A stretch of DNA of 8,435 nt from Chloroflexota bacterium (GTDB lineage: Bacteria > Chloroflexota > Anaerolineae > Aggregatilineales > Aggregatilineaceae): NCBI GenBank assembly GCA_016234525.1, contig JACRBK010000429.1:1-8435 (forward strand), given 5' to 3'. How positions within the stretch are numbered: position 1 is the first letter of the stretch; every line of letters starts with the position of its first letter. A program made the position numbers and the translations under genes. Below the pieces are notes generated by a model, which worked only from the letters and a program-made list of their open reading frames with translations, ran no database searches and had not been told where the DNA came from. This document shows, one piece after another, positions 1-6,034 of this stretch.

Positions 1-483
1 AAAATGAAACGGCATTACCTGCATCAGCCCGGTAGCGCCTGCCCACGAAATCACCGATGGATCGCCGCACGACTCGATCTGGATCACGATAGCGACCACG
101 TTCGGATTAAGCTCATATTCAGCGGCCCATTCGTGAATCTGCGTTTTCCAATGTCTCACTGACGGCATATAAAACGAGGCCAGCGGTGCATCAGAATCAT
201 CAATCGCCTGGGGTGCCGCATGATCAAACGGCCATAGATCGACCACCGACAGCGTGTGCAGCAGGATCAGGAAGGCCACTCCTGCTAACCCTATGCCCAC
301 TCTTCCCCATCGATATTTCCAGGCCGCCCGAATTAAGGTGACGAGCGTGGCTCTGGTGATTGGCACAGGCGGAGCGGGTGGCGCAGCGGGTGCGCGCGGT
401 TTCCGTTTGGGTTCCGGAAGGGGATCGGCAGCCTTCCTTTTTGTTTTCGGCTCTATTTTCGGAGGAAGATCGGCTTTTTTCAT
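1..483 (-). CDS. Membrane-anchored lytic transglycosylase (SLT/lysozyme-like fold), C-terminus cut by window edge
   Basis: Only the first 161 codons are present. The frame is open to base 1, so the catalytic domain is incomplete. Residues 2-42 are a Lys/Pro/Ala-rich, low-complexity tail that should be cytoplasmic. Residues about 62-82 form one hydrophobic segment without a lipobox or clear signal-peptidase site, which suggests a signal anchor with the C-terminus outside (type II). From about residue 112 the sequence matches the start of a soluble lytic transglycosylase domain: an I-E-S stretch with probable catalytic Glu137, then AGATGLMQVMP (148-158), the usual G-x-x-GLMQ motif. Such enzymes cleave the MurNAc-GlcNAc bond of peptidoglycan. 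The start at 483 has GGAG six bases upstream and lies 12 bases after the stop of the site-2 protease gene, so it should be cotranscribed and perhaps translationally coupled. The family call is solid. The exact class (SLT versus other lysozyme-like) is uncertain because of truncation. Confidence 0.85.
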   Translation of the reverse strand, partial: MKKADLPPKIEPKTKRKAADPLPEPKRKPRAPAAPPAPPVPITRATLVTLIRAAWKYRWGRVGIGLAGVAFLILLHTLSVVDLWPFDHAAPQAIDDSDAPLASFYMPSVRHWKTQIHEWAAEYELNPNVVAIVIQIESCGDPSVISWAGATGLMQVMPFHF

Positions 484-495
484 CCGGGTCTCCGT

Positions 496-1647
496 TTACC
501 GCTGCACAATCTGGAGCGGGTTGGGAACAAACACCAGCACAAAGATTACCAGTGCCGCATAACCCAACCAGCGCCGCCGCGAATCGAGCGGTGTGACTGT
601 GTCCAGTGGCACGGCATAGACTCGCCCGAAGAAAAACAGCAGCAGCGTCCAGGGAAACCACATAGCGTTATAGAATGCCAGCAGCAAAAAAATGCTCACT
701 ACAGGCAAATAAAGGTATTGAACCTTTCGCCCCAACAGCGTAAAAACCACATGCCCGCCGTCTAACTGGCCGAGCGGGATCAGGTTTAGTCCGGTGATCA
801 TCAAGCCGGTCCACCCGGCTTTCGCCAACTGGTTGATAAATACATCTTTCGTTCCGGTCGGCAGCCATTCGCCAAAAATGGCAAACTTCGACACAGCATA
901 CGTCAGCGAATTGCCTTCGAGGATGTAATCTTCGGTGGGCAGAGGCTCCAGGTCCGAGGTCGCCAGACCGATTAGCAGGATCGGGACAGCGACGATCAGC
1001 CCGGCCAGCGGCCCGGCCACGCCAATATCAAACAGGATTTTACGATTGCGCATCGGCTCGCGCAGTTGGATAAACGCCCCTAAGGTGCCGAAAAAACCGA
1101 ACGGCAGCGGAATAAAATAGGGCAGCGTCACATTGACGTGGTGATAACGCGCCGCGAAATAGTGGCCCAGTTCGTGTGATCCCAAAATCAGCAGCAGGCT
1201 GAGCGCATAGGGCCAGCCGCGCCAGAGTTCAATATCGGTGCTGTCGTGCATACCGGCTTCTTGCGCTGCCCCGACATAGAGCAGGCTCAAGATCGTCAGC
1301 AGCAGCAGCACCAGATTCGGCCAGCGTGGGCGGTCTTTGGGGCGAATACGTCCTTTGAGCGCGATGATCACATGCTGCCCCTCAGGATTGAGCGTCAGCA
1401 CCACATGGTGATCTTCGGTGGCGAATTTTTCATCAAGTTGAGCATAGGCGGTTTCGCTGTCGATCAGCAGACGCCCCGTATAACTCACAGTTGCCGGGGG
1501 CGCTGGCTGGTAATCGATCTGCTGAATATCCATCACCGCGACAACGGATGCCTTAAATACATCTTCGGTCGAAACTGCCGACAAGGATTCGGGTTCAGCC
1601 TGGGGCGCAGCCTGACCGGAAGACAAAATCGATGGTTCGTTTAACAT
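496..1647 (-). CDS. Site-2 protease family intramembrane zinc metalloprotease (M50)
   Basis: This 383-residue polytopic membrane protein has the two signatures of M50 intramembrane proteases: HELGH at 158-162 (zinc ligands His158 and His162, catalytic Glu159) and LNLIPLGQLDGGH at 287-299, where Asp296 should be the third zinc ligand. Residues about 28-105 form a soluble, probably cytosolic N-terminal domain. Hydrophobic segments follow at roughly 110-128, 145-160, 205-227, 277-293, 311-340 and 362-376. The FGTLGAFIQ (186-194) and FDIGVAGPLAGL (206-217) stretches are typical of the bacterial/plastid EGY-like branch rather than of RseP. No PDZ domain is visible. The family cuts single-pass membrane proteins within the bilayer, often to release regulators. 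No anti-sigma factor or sigma factor gene lies next to it, so the substrate is unknown. The gene starts 17 bases after the upstream lipoprotein stop, with a modest AAGG eight bases before ATG. All expected active-site residues are present, so it should be active. Confidence 0.93.
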   Translation of the reverse strand: MLNEPSILSSGQAAPQAEPESLSAVSTEDVFKASVVAVMDIQQIDYQPAPPATVSYTGRLLIDSETAYAQLDEKFATEDHHVVLTLNPEGQHVIIALKGRIRPKDRPRWPNLVLLLLTILSLLYVGAAQEAGMHDSTDIELWRGWPYALSLLLILGSHELGHYFAARYHHVNVTLPYFIPLPFGFFGTLGAFIQLREPMRNRKILFDIGVAGPLAGLIVAVPILLIGLATSDLEPLPTEDYILEGNSLTYAVSKFAIFGEWLPTGTKDVFINQLAKAGWTGLMITGLNLIPLGQLDGGHVVFTLLGRKVQYLYLPVVSIFLLLAFYNAMWFPWTLLLFFFGRVYAVPLDTVTPLDSRRRWLGYAALVIFVLVFVPNPLQIVQR

Positions 1648-1664
1648 ACAGGGTACCTTATTCG

Positions 1665-2720
1665 CTAGGGTGAGATGGGATTATCCACTGCCGCCAGTGG
1701 CAGCAGTTCCCATTCACTGGTGAAGGCGTTCAGGGCCAAAATATCGCCTTCGCGGGCACGCAAATACAGCGTTGCCACGCTTGGTTCGGCAGAATCGGAC
1801 TGTAACAGCCCCTCAAAACCGACTTCAGGCGACGCGGCCCAACCGAGCCGTTCTTGCACGCGCAGATTCGAGCGCCAAATCAACCCGAACCCGCGCACCG
1901 GCTGCGTTAGACCCGCGGGGGGAATCAAAGCGTCATCCCGTTCGGGATCGCCTTCAGCAAAATTATCAGGATACTGCGCCCACTGGGGCGTGTTTCCGTC
2001 CTCAAAAATCACGTAAATCCGATCCTGAGCCTCGACCCAGATCATCCGTCCGCGTTCAAACGTCTGTTCCGCCTGGATCGAAAGCTGCGGCGGCGCTGCT
2101 GGGCAGGCATCCGGCGCGGGGTCGAAGAACCAGACCTCCGGGCAGAGCAGCGGGATCAGCAGCGGTTGTTCAGCCGCCGCCGCTCCGGCGGTTTCGGCAG
2201 AAATCAAAAAGCGCGCCACATCACGATCCCCTGAACGCGTAGAGACGGTAATCTGGCCGGAAGTGTTAACATCCCAGCGCCATAACCGCTCATCCGCTTC
2301 ATCCACCCGGTAAATACGCACGGCATCCGCGCCCCGCACGCTCCAATACAGGGTGACATTTTCGCCCGGTTTTACGGACTCGACATCAGTGGTGAAATAT
2401 TCGACAGACACCCCCGCCAACGTCGGCACCCATGTGGCGGTTAGCGTCGCCGGGGCAGGAGTTGGAGTAGACGCAAGCGGATTGGTGGGAGATGGGCCAG
2501 GGCTGGGCGTGACCGGTGGCAGGGTGATCATCGGAGCCGGAGTCGGGCTGGAAACCACCGCCACCCGTGACGCCGTAGGTATCGGGAGCATCGTCGCCGT
2601 CTCGGTGGGGGGAAGCGGCACGACCGACGGCTGCGCATTACCCCCGCACGCCGCCAGCAAAATCCCGGCTGCTGCTATGGCTGCTCCTAAGGTTGCCCCT
2701 ATCCCCGACTTACCCCTCAT
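1665..2720 (-). CDS. Secreted lipoprotein with Pro/Thr linker, Ig-like domain and FERG-x-M-x-W domain
   Basis: The preferred start is the ATG at 2720 (351 residues), because GGGGA lies five bases upstream. An in-frame ATG at 2732 adds four residues but has no Shine-Dalgarno. A short basic N-terminus and hydrophobic core end in a lipobox LLAAC with lipidated Cys25, so the protein should be anchored outside the cytoplasmic membrane. Residues about 27-100 are a Pro/Thr/Ala-rich spacer typical of cell-wall-spanning linkers. Residues about 103-178 (PGENVTLYWSVRGADAV in the middle) look like an Ig-like beta sandwich. The C-terminal part contains FERGRMIWV (221-229) followed by DRIYVIF, then GFGLIWR (277-283) and RLGWA (291-295), a repeat-like arrangement that I associate with Chloroflexota exported proteins but cannot name. 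A similar FERG motif occurs in the lipoprotein starting at 7881. No catalytic motif is visible, so a binding, structural or sensing role is only inference. It lies 34 bases after the histidine kinase gene. Confidence 0.82.
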   Translation of the reverse strand: MRGKSGIGATLGAAIAAAGILLAACGGNAQPSVVPLPPTETATMLPIPTASRVAVVSSPTPAPMITLPPVTPSPGPSPTNPLASTPTPAPATLTATWVPTLAGVSVEYFTTDVESVKPGENVTLYWSVRGADAVRIYRVDEADERLWRWDVNTSGQITVSTRSGDRDVARFLISAETAGAAAAEQPLLIPLLCPEVWFFDPAPDACPAAPPQLSIQAEQTFERGRMIWVEAQDRIYVIFEDGNTPQWAQYPDNFAEGDPERDDALIPPAGLTQPVRGFGLIWRSNLRVQERLGWAASPEVGFEGLLQSDSAEPSVATLYLRAREGDILALNAFTSEWELLPLAAVDNPISP

Positions 2721-2754
2721 CGAATTCCCCATTCATAATAATTTACTGGATGGT

Positions 2755-4377
2755 TTACTGCGCTGCCGCTCCTAACAAAGGGAGTTCTCTGGTGGCGGGC
2801 GCTTCAACCGGCAGCGCTACCGTAAAGGTAGAACCGCTCTGATCATCACTCTTGACCCAAATACGCCCGGCGTGGGCGTCCACCGCCAGCTTACAGAACG
2901 CCAACCCTAAACCCACACCGCGCGGCATATGGCGGTGTTTGACTCGTTCGAACTTTTCAAAAATGCGGGCCTGTGCTTCGCGTGGGATGCCCGGCCCCGT
3001 GTCTTTGACCCGGATCAAGACTTCTTGCCCGCTTGAAGCGGTGCTGATGGTTACAATACCATAATCGGGCGAATATTTGATCGCGTTGTCCATCAGGTTG
3101 ATCATCACTCGCTCGATCATATCTGCATCAATATACAACAACGGAAGCTCATCGCCTAATCCCAGGCGCAAACGCACATGCCGGTCATCGGCGACCGGCC
3201 TTACCTGCTCGATGGCATGTTCGATCAGGGCATTGATCGCCGTATTGTTGCGGTTGAGCAGTTTGTTCCCTTCTTCGAGCCGCTGCACATCCAGCAGCGA
3301 GTCGGCCATGCGCTGCACCTGACGTTCGCTGCGCACCGCGACTTCGAGGAAGGTTCGCACGCTCGCGCCCGGATAATCTGCCAGCAATTTTTGCAGCGCG
3401 TTCAGACTGGTGTAAACATTTCCTAGCGGCCCGCGCATATCATGATAGATCATCGCGCTCAAATCGCGGCGAAGCTGCTCAAGCTCGACCTGGGATGACA
3501 GATCGTGTTCGATCCACTGGATATAATCCCCTTCGACAGCATCGTTCACCCGCCGGGCATAAACCTGGACCGGGCATTCTGCGCCGTCTCTGGTCCAGAT
3601 AGACGACTGGAAACGCACCTCTAACCCGCGTGTCAGGTGATCAAAGCGCTCTCCGCTGATCGGGCCGGTCCCCAGGCGGTGAATGGCGTTGATATTTTGG
3701 TACATGAGCTCTTCGCGCTCATACGCCAGGAATTCACAGGCGCGGCGATTGACGGCCTGGATATTGCCGTCGAGGTCGGTGATCAAAATAGGAACCAGCA
3801 CATCATCAAACAGGGTACTGTAACGTTGGCGCGCCTGCCGGTTTTCTTCGAGCAGCAGGGTATTCGACAGCGCCGCCGCTCCCATTTCGCTGAGTGTTGT
3901 CACCAGGTTTACGGCATCGGCAGTGAAATAGCTGCGCGCCGGGTGTGACAACGTGATTACCCCGACCACATCCCCCGAATGAATCATCGGAACACACAAC
4001 GCCGATCCAAACTGAGGCGAAAGCGGCTCATCGGGCAGCGACATCCACAGCGGGTTAGTGGTCAGATCGTTGACAATCACAGTGCGGTAATTGTGCAGCA
4101 CAAAACCGGCCAATCCGTTAGCCAACACCCGCTCGATCACAGGCCGGGGATCGGCTTCATTGTCCCCGCCCAGAGCATAGGCAGCCAGCAGTTCCCTTTT
4201 GCGCAGCGCTACAATGCTGGCATGTGGTGTGCCGAGTGCTTCGGCAGCAGCGTGCAGCATCCGGCGTAAAACTTCGGCAGACGATAATTCGGCATTCAGT
4301 TCACGCGCCAGCCGGTAAACCAGCGCCAGGCGCAGTTTCTCACTCAGCCGGGCCTGTAATCCGGGTATTGACGGCAT
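2755..4377 (-). CDS. Cytosolic sensor histidine kinase (GAF-PAS-HisKA-HATPase_c)
   Basis: This 540-residue kinase has no transmembrane segment. Domains in order are: a short helical lead-in; a GAF domain (about 33-176); a PAS domain (about 185-292, with ILITDLDGNIQAVNRRACEFL typical of PAS starts); a HisKA dimerisation helix with H-box IYHDMRGPLGN and probable phosphorylated His312; and a HATPase_c domain (about 415-523). The ATPase part shows the N-box with Asn431 in MDNAIKYSP, the G1 box DTGPGIP (459-465), the F-box IFEKF (472-476) and the G2 box GVGLGLAF (487-494). All key residues are present, so it should autophosphorylate. The input is presumably a soluble ligand, redox state or light through GAF/PAS, but no heme, flavin or tetrapyrrole ligand residue could be assigned. 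No response regulator or receiver domain is encoded nearby, so its partner is elsewhere. The start at 4377 has GAGG five bases upstream. It lies 56 bases after the second nucleoside kinase stop, with no terminator between. Confidence 0.95.
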   Translation of the reverse strand: MPSIPGLQARLSEKLRLALVYRLARELNAELSSAEVLRRMLHAAAEALGTPHASIVALRKRELLAAYALGGDNEADPRPVIERVLANGLAGFVLHNYRTVIVNDLTTNPLWMSLPDEPLSPQFGSALCVPMIHSGDVVGVITLSHPARSYFTADAVNLVTTLSEMGAAALSNTLLLEENRQARQRYSTLFDDVLVPILITDLDGNIQAVNRRACEFLAYEREELMYQNINAIHRLGTGPISGERFDHLTRGLEVRFQSSIWTRDGAECPVQVYARRVNDAVEGDYIQWIEHDLSSQVELEQLRRDLSAMIYHDMRGPLGNVYTSLNALQKLLADYPGASVRTFLEVAVRSERQVQRMADSLLDVQRLEEGNKLLNRNNTAINALIEHAIEQVRPVADDRHVRLRLGLGDELPLLYIDADMIERVMINLMDNAIKYSPDYGIVTISTASSGQEVLIRVKDTGPGIPREAQARIFEKFERVKHRHMPRGVGLGLAFCKLAVDAHAGRIWVKSDDQSGSTFTVALPVEAPATRELPLLGAAAQ

Positions 4378-4433
4378 AATCCCCTCACCAAATTGCGCTA
4401 TTCCTAGCTCAATTCTAACACATCCCTAACCTA

Positions 4434-5108
4434 TCAGGGCATAATAACTGGCCATTTTAGATGGCGAATGGAGGCAGGCGTCAAACTTTCGCGTACCCCG
4501 GTGATAATTGTCTCGCGCGCCAGCAGATCGTGTTGGAAATCCATCTCATCTGCGGGAATGACCAGGACAGGGCAGCTGTTCCAACGTTCGATCCAGCCGT
4601 CATACAGCCCATTTAACCGGCTTAAATAGTCTGGGGAAATATCGCGCTCGAAATCGCGCCCACGTTGTTTGATGCGCGCCACCAGCGTTTTGACACTGCT
4701 CTTGAGGTAGATGAGCAGATCGGGCGGCGGCAAAAACGACCGGATGCCTTCGTAGAGGTCGCGATAGGCACAGTAATCACGCGGTGTCATCTGGCCCTGG
4801 TCGTACAGGTTGCGGGCGAAGATCTCGGCGTCTTCATACACGCTGCGATCTTGCACCACCGATCCCGGATGATCCACCAGTTGGCGGTGATGCTGTAAGC
4901 GGCGCGACAGAAAAAAGACCTGAGAATGAAAACTCCACTGGCGCATGTCGGCATAAAAATCGACCAGATAAGGGTTTTCATCGACCGCTTCATAAAACGG
5001 CTTCCACCCAAAGGCCTCAGCCAGGATGACGGTCAAGGTAGACTTACCTACCCCGATATTCCCGGCGACAGCCACAAAGTTTTTATTGGTGTTGATCTGC
5101 TGGATCAT
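4434..5108 (-). CDS. Deoxynucleoside kinase, DRS-motif type (dAK/dCK-like)
   Basis: This is a 224-residue enzyme of the thymidine kinase 2/deoxynucleoside kinase family, which phosphorylates deoxynucleosides at the 5' position with a nucleoside triphosphate in salvage. Visible motifs are the P-loop GNIGVGKST (16-24), the substrate-side EAVDENPYL (40-48), the family DRS motif at 87-89 within QDRSVYEDAEIFA, and the Arg-rich LID segment RGRDFERDI (149-157). The DRSVYED form and the PPDLLIYLKSS stretch resemble deoxyadenosine/deoxycytidine kinases of low-GC Gram-positives, so a purine or cytidine substrate is more likely than thymidine. This remains inference. The ATG at 5108 is chosen. A TTG one codon upstream would also fit, and no strong Shine-Dalgarno precedes either. 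The start lies inside the end of the other nucleoside kinase gene (26-base overlap), pointing to translational coupling. Length is normal for the family. Confidence 0.92.
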   Translation of the reverse strand: MIQQINTNKNFVAVAGNIGVGKSTLTVILAEAFGWKPFYEAVDENPYLVDFYADMRQWSFHSQVFFLSRRLQHHRQLVDHPGSVVQDRSVYEDAEIFARNLYDQGQMTPRDYCAYRDLYEGIRSFLPPPDLLIYLKSSVKTLVARIKQRGRDFERDISPDYLSRLNGLYDGWIERWNSCPVLVIPADEMDFQHDLLARETIITGVRESLTPASIRHLKWPVIMP

Positions 5109-5775
5109 CAAAAATCGCTTTCTGGATCAGAGGCTCTGTTTCCATGCCGGGTAGGGAGGGCTGGCGTGGACCAGCGCCCAACGCACCTCGGATTCGAGCA
5201 AAGATCGCCTCACGATCCTCGTTGTTTTGTACAAAATCAATACCGTTAGTATCCACCGTCAGCATCGGAGCAGCACTGTAAACACTGAAAAAATGATCGT
5301 AGGCGCTGCGCAAACGGTCAATATATTCCGGGTCCATATTGCGCTCATAGGGCCGGTCACGCGCGGTAATGCGGTTCAGCAGGGTGGCGGTGTCCGCTTT
5401 GAGATACACTACCAGATCAGGCCGGCAGATATTTTCGGCCAGCGCTTCTTGCACGCTGTAATAAGTTTGCAGTTCGTCGCCGCCCAGATTCACCTGGGCA
5501 AACAGCCGGTCTTTATCAAACATATAATCACTGATCAACGGGCGAGGCAGGTGGGCCAACTGGCGCTGCTGGTGATAGCGGCTCAGCAAAAAAAAGATTT
5601 GGGTCTGAAAAGCGTACCGGGCGCGGTCTCCATAAAAGCTGGAGAGAAACGGATTTTCTTCAAACACCTCTAACACCAACTGGCTGTCAATCGCGCGCTG
5701 TAACATCCGAGCCAGCGTTGTTTTTCCTACACCTATCACCCCTTCAATGGCAATATAGGCTTTGATCGCGCTCAT
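5083..5775 (-). CDS. Deoxynucleoside kinase, DYMFDKDRLFA type
   Basis: First gene of the minus-strand operon, read as 230 residues. It has a P-loop EGVIGVGKTT (11-20), EENPFL (39-44), a motif SDYMFDKDRLFA (82-93) in place of the canonical DRS, PDLVVYLKA (119-127) and a LID segment RDRPYER (139-145). The fold and probable reaction are those of deoxynucleoside kinases. The DRS replacement marks a different subclade from its neighbour, one common in bacteria, so the two probably differ in substrate. The start at 5775 (MSAIKAY) is preferred: GGA lies seven bases upstream, and the family usually begins just before the first beta strand and P-loop. In-frame ATGs at 5787 and 5796 are possible. The frame can be extended to a TTG at 5892, but that codon lies upstream of the promoter at 5823-5852 and is rejected. 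Residues after about 200 are a Pro/Asp-rich tail whose coding sequence overlaps the start of the next gene. Confidence 0.9.
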   Translation of the reverse strand: MSAIKAYIAIEGVIGVGKTTLARMLQRAIDSQLVLEVFEENPFLSSFYGDRARYAFQTQIFFLLSRYHQQRQLAHLPRPLISDYMFDKDRLFAQVNLGGDELQTYYSVQEALAENICRPDLVVYLKADTATLLNRITARDRPYERNMDPEYIDRLRSAYDHFFSVYSAAPMLTVDTNGIDFVQNNEDREAIFARIRGALGAGPRQPSLPGMETEPLIQKAIFDDPADQHQ

Positions 5776-5822
5776 TCTGCTTTCCATTTCATTCATATTG
5801 GGCAAAATACTGGATGGCTTTG

Positions 5823-5852
5823 AGTATACCGCCGCCCGGTTCTGGCTGTCTA
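5823..5852 (-). promoter_or_regulatory. Sigma70-type promoter of the six-gene minus-strand operon
   Basis: Read on the minus strand, TAGACA (5852-5847, five of six matches to TTGACA) is followed after 18 bases by TATACT (5828-5823, five of six matches to TATAAT). Transcription would start near 5816, about 20-40 bases before the candidate start codons of the first nucleoside kinase. It is the best promoter-like match that I found in the divergent intergenic region and rules out translation from the far upstream TTG. Spacing and both boxes are seen directly; activity is inferred. Confidence 0.6.
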
Positions 5853-5940
5853 CCTCCGTCAGTACTGCCTCTCCCTGAAGAGAAAGTTCCAATTGTGTTA
5901 TAGTTGCATTAGAATCTTTGAAAGTCTGCTTCAGATTTGC

Positions 5941-5965
5941 ATTCCGGCGGTATTTATGCCAGAAT
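5941..5965. repeat. Imperfect inverted repeat, possible operator, in divergent intergenic region
   Basis: ATTCCGGC and GCCAGAAT form an inverted repeat with seven of eight matching positions around a nine-base centre (GGTATTTAT). It lies about 70 bases upstream of the solute-binding protein start and about 90 bases upstream of the minus-strand promoter, a position suited to a regulator controlling the rightward gene. There is no T-run after it, so it is not a terminator. A regulatory role is inferred from position and symmetry only. Confidence 0.3.
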
Positions 5966-6019
5966 AATCAACGCAAGTACCTTCTTAGCAGTTGTATTGT
6001 CCCCATGTTTAACTTAAAG

Positions 6020-6025
6020 AAGGAG
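6020..6025 (+). promoter_or_regulatory. Strong Shine-Dalgarno (AAGGAG) for the solute-binding protein
   Basis: AAGGAG lies nine bases before the ATG at 6035 and fixes that start. It sits in an A/T-rich stretch, which favours high translation initiation, in keeping with the abundance usual for solute-binding proteins. No convincing plus-strand promoter with both boxes at correct spacing could be assigned between 5853 and 6019. Confidence 0.75.
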
Positions 6026-6034
6026 TACAACTAA

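Noticed and set aside
224..661. Minus-strand open frame of 145 codons crossing the transglycosylase-protease junction
   Set aside because: It overlaps two well-supported genes in another frame, and its composition is Arg/Ser/Ala-rich with no recognisable domain.
4424..4439. CCCT...AGGG stem at the end of the second nucleoside kinase as a terminator within the operon
   Set aside because: Only four base pairs and no T-run on the minus strand, so it is unlikely to stop transcription.
5776..5892. N-terminal extension of the first nucleoside kinase to a TTG start
   Set aside because: It contains a good promoter, has no family similarity that I can see, and would make the protein longer than the family norm.
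5899..5904. TATAGT as a plus-strand -10 box for the binding protein
   Set aside because: The sequence at the proper -35 distance (CTGAAG) matches only three of six positions; too weak to assign.
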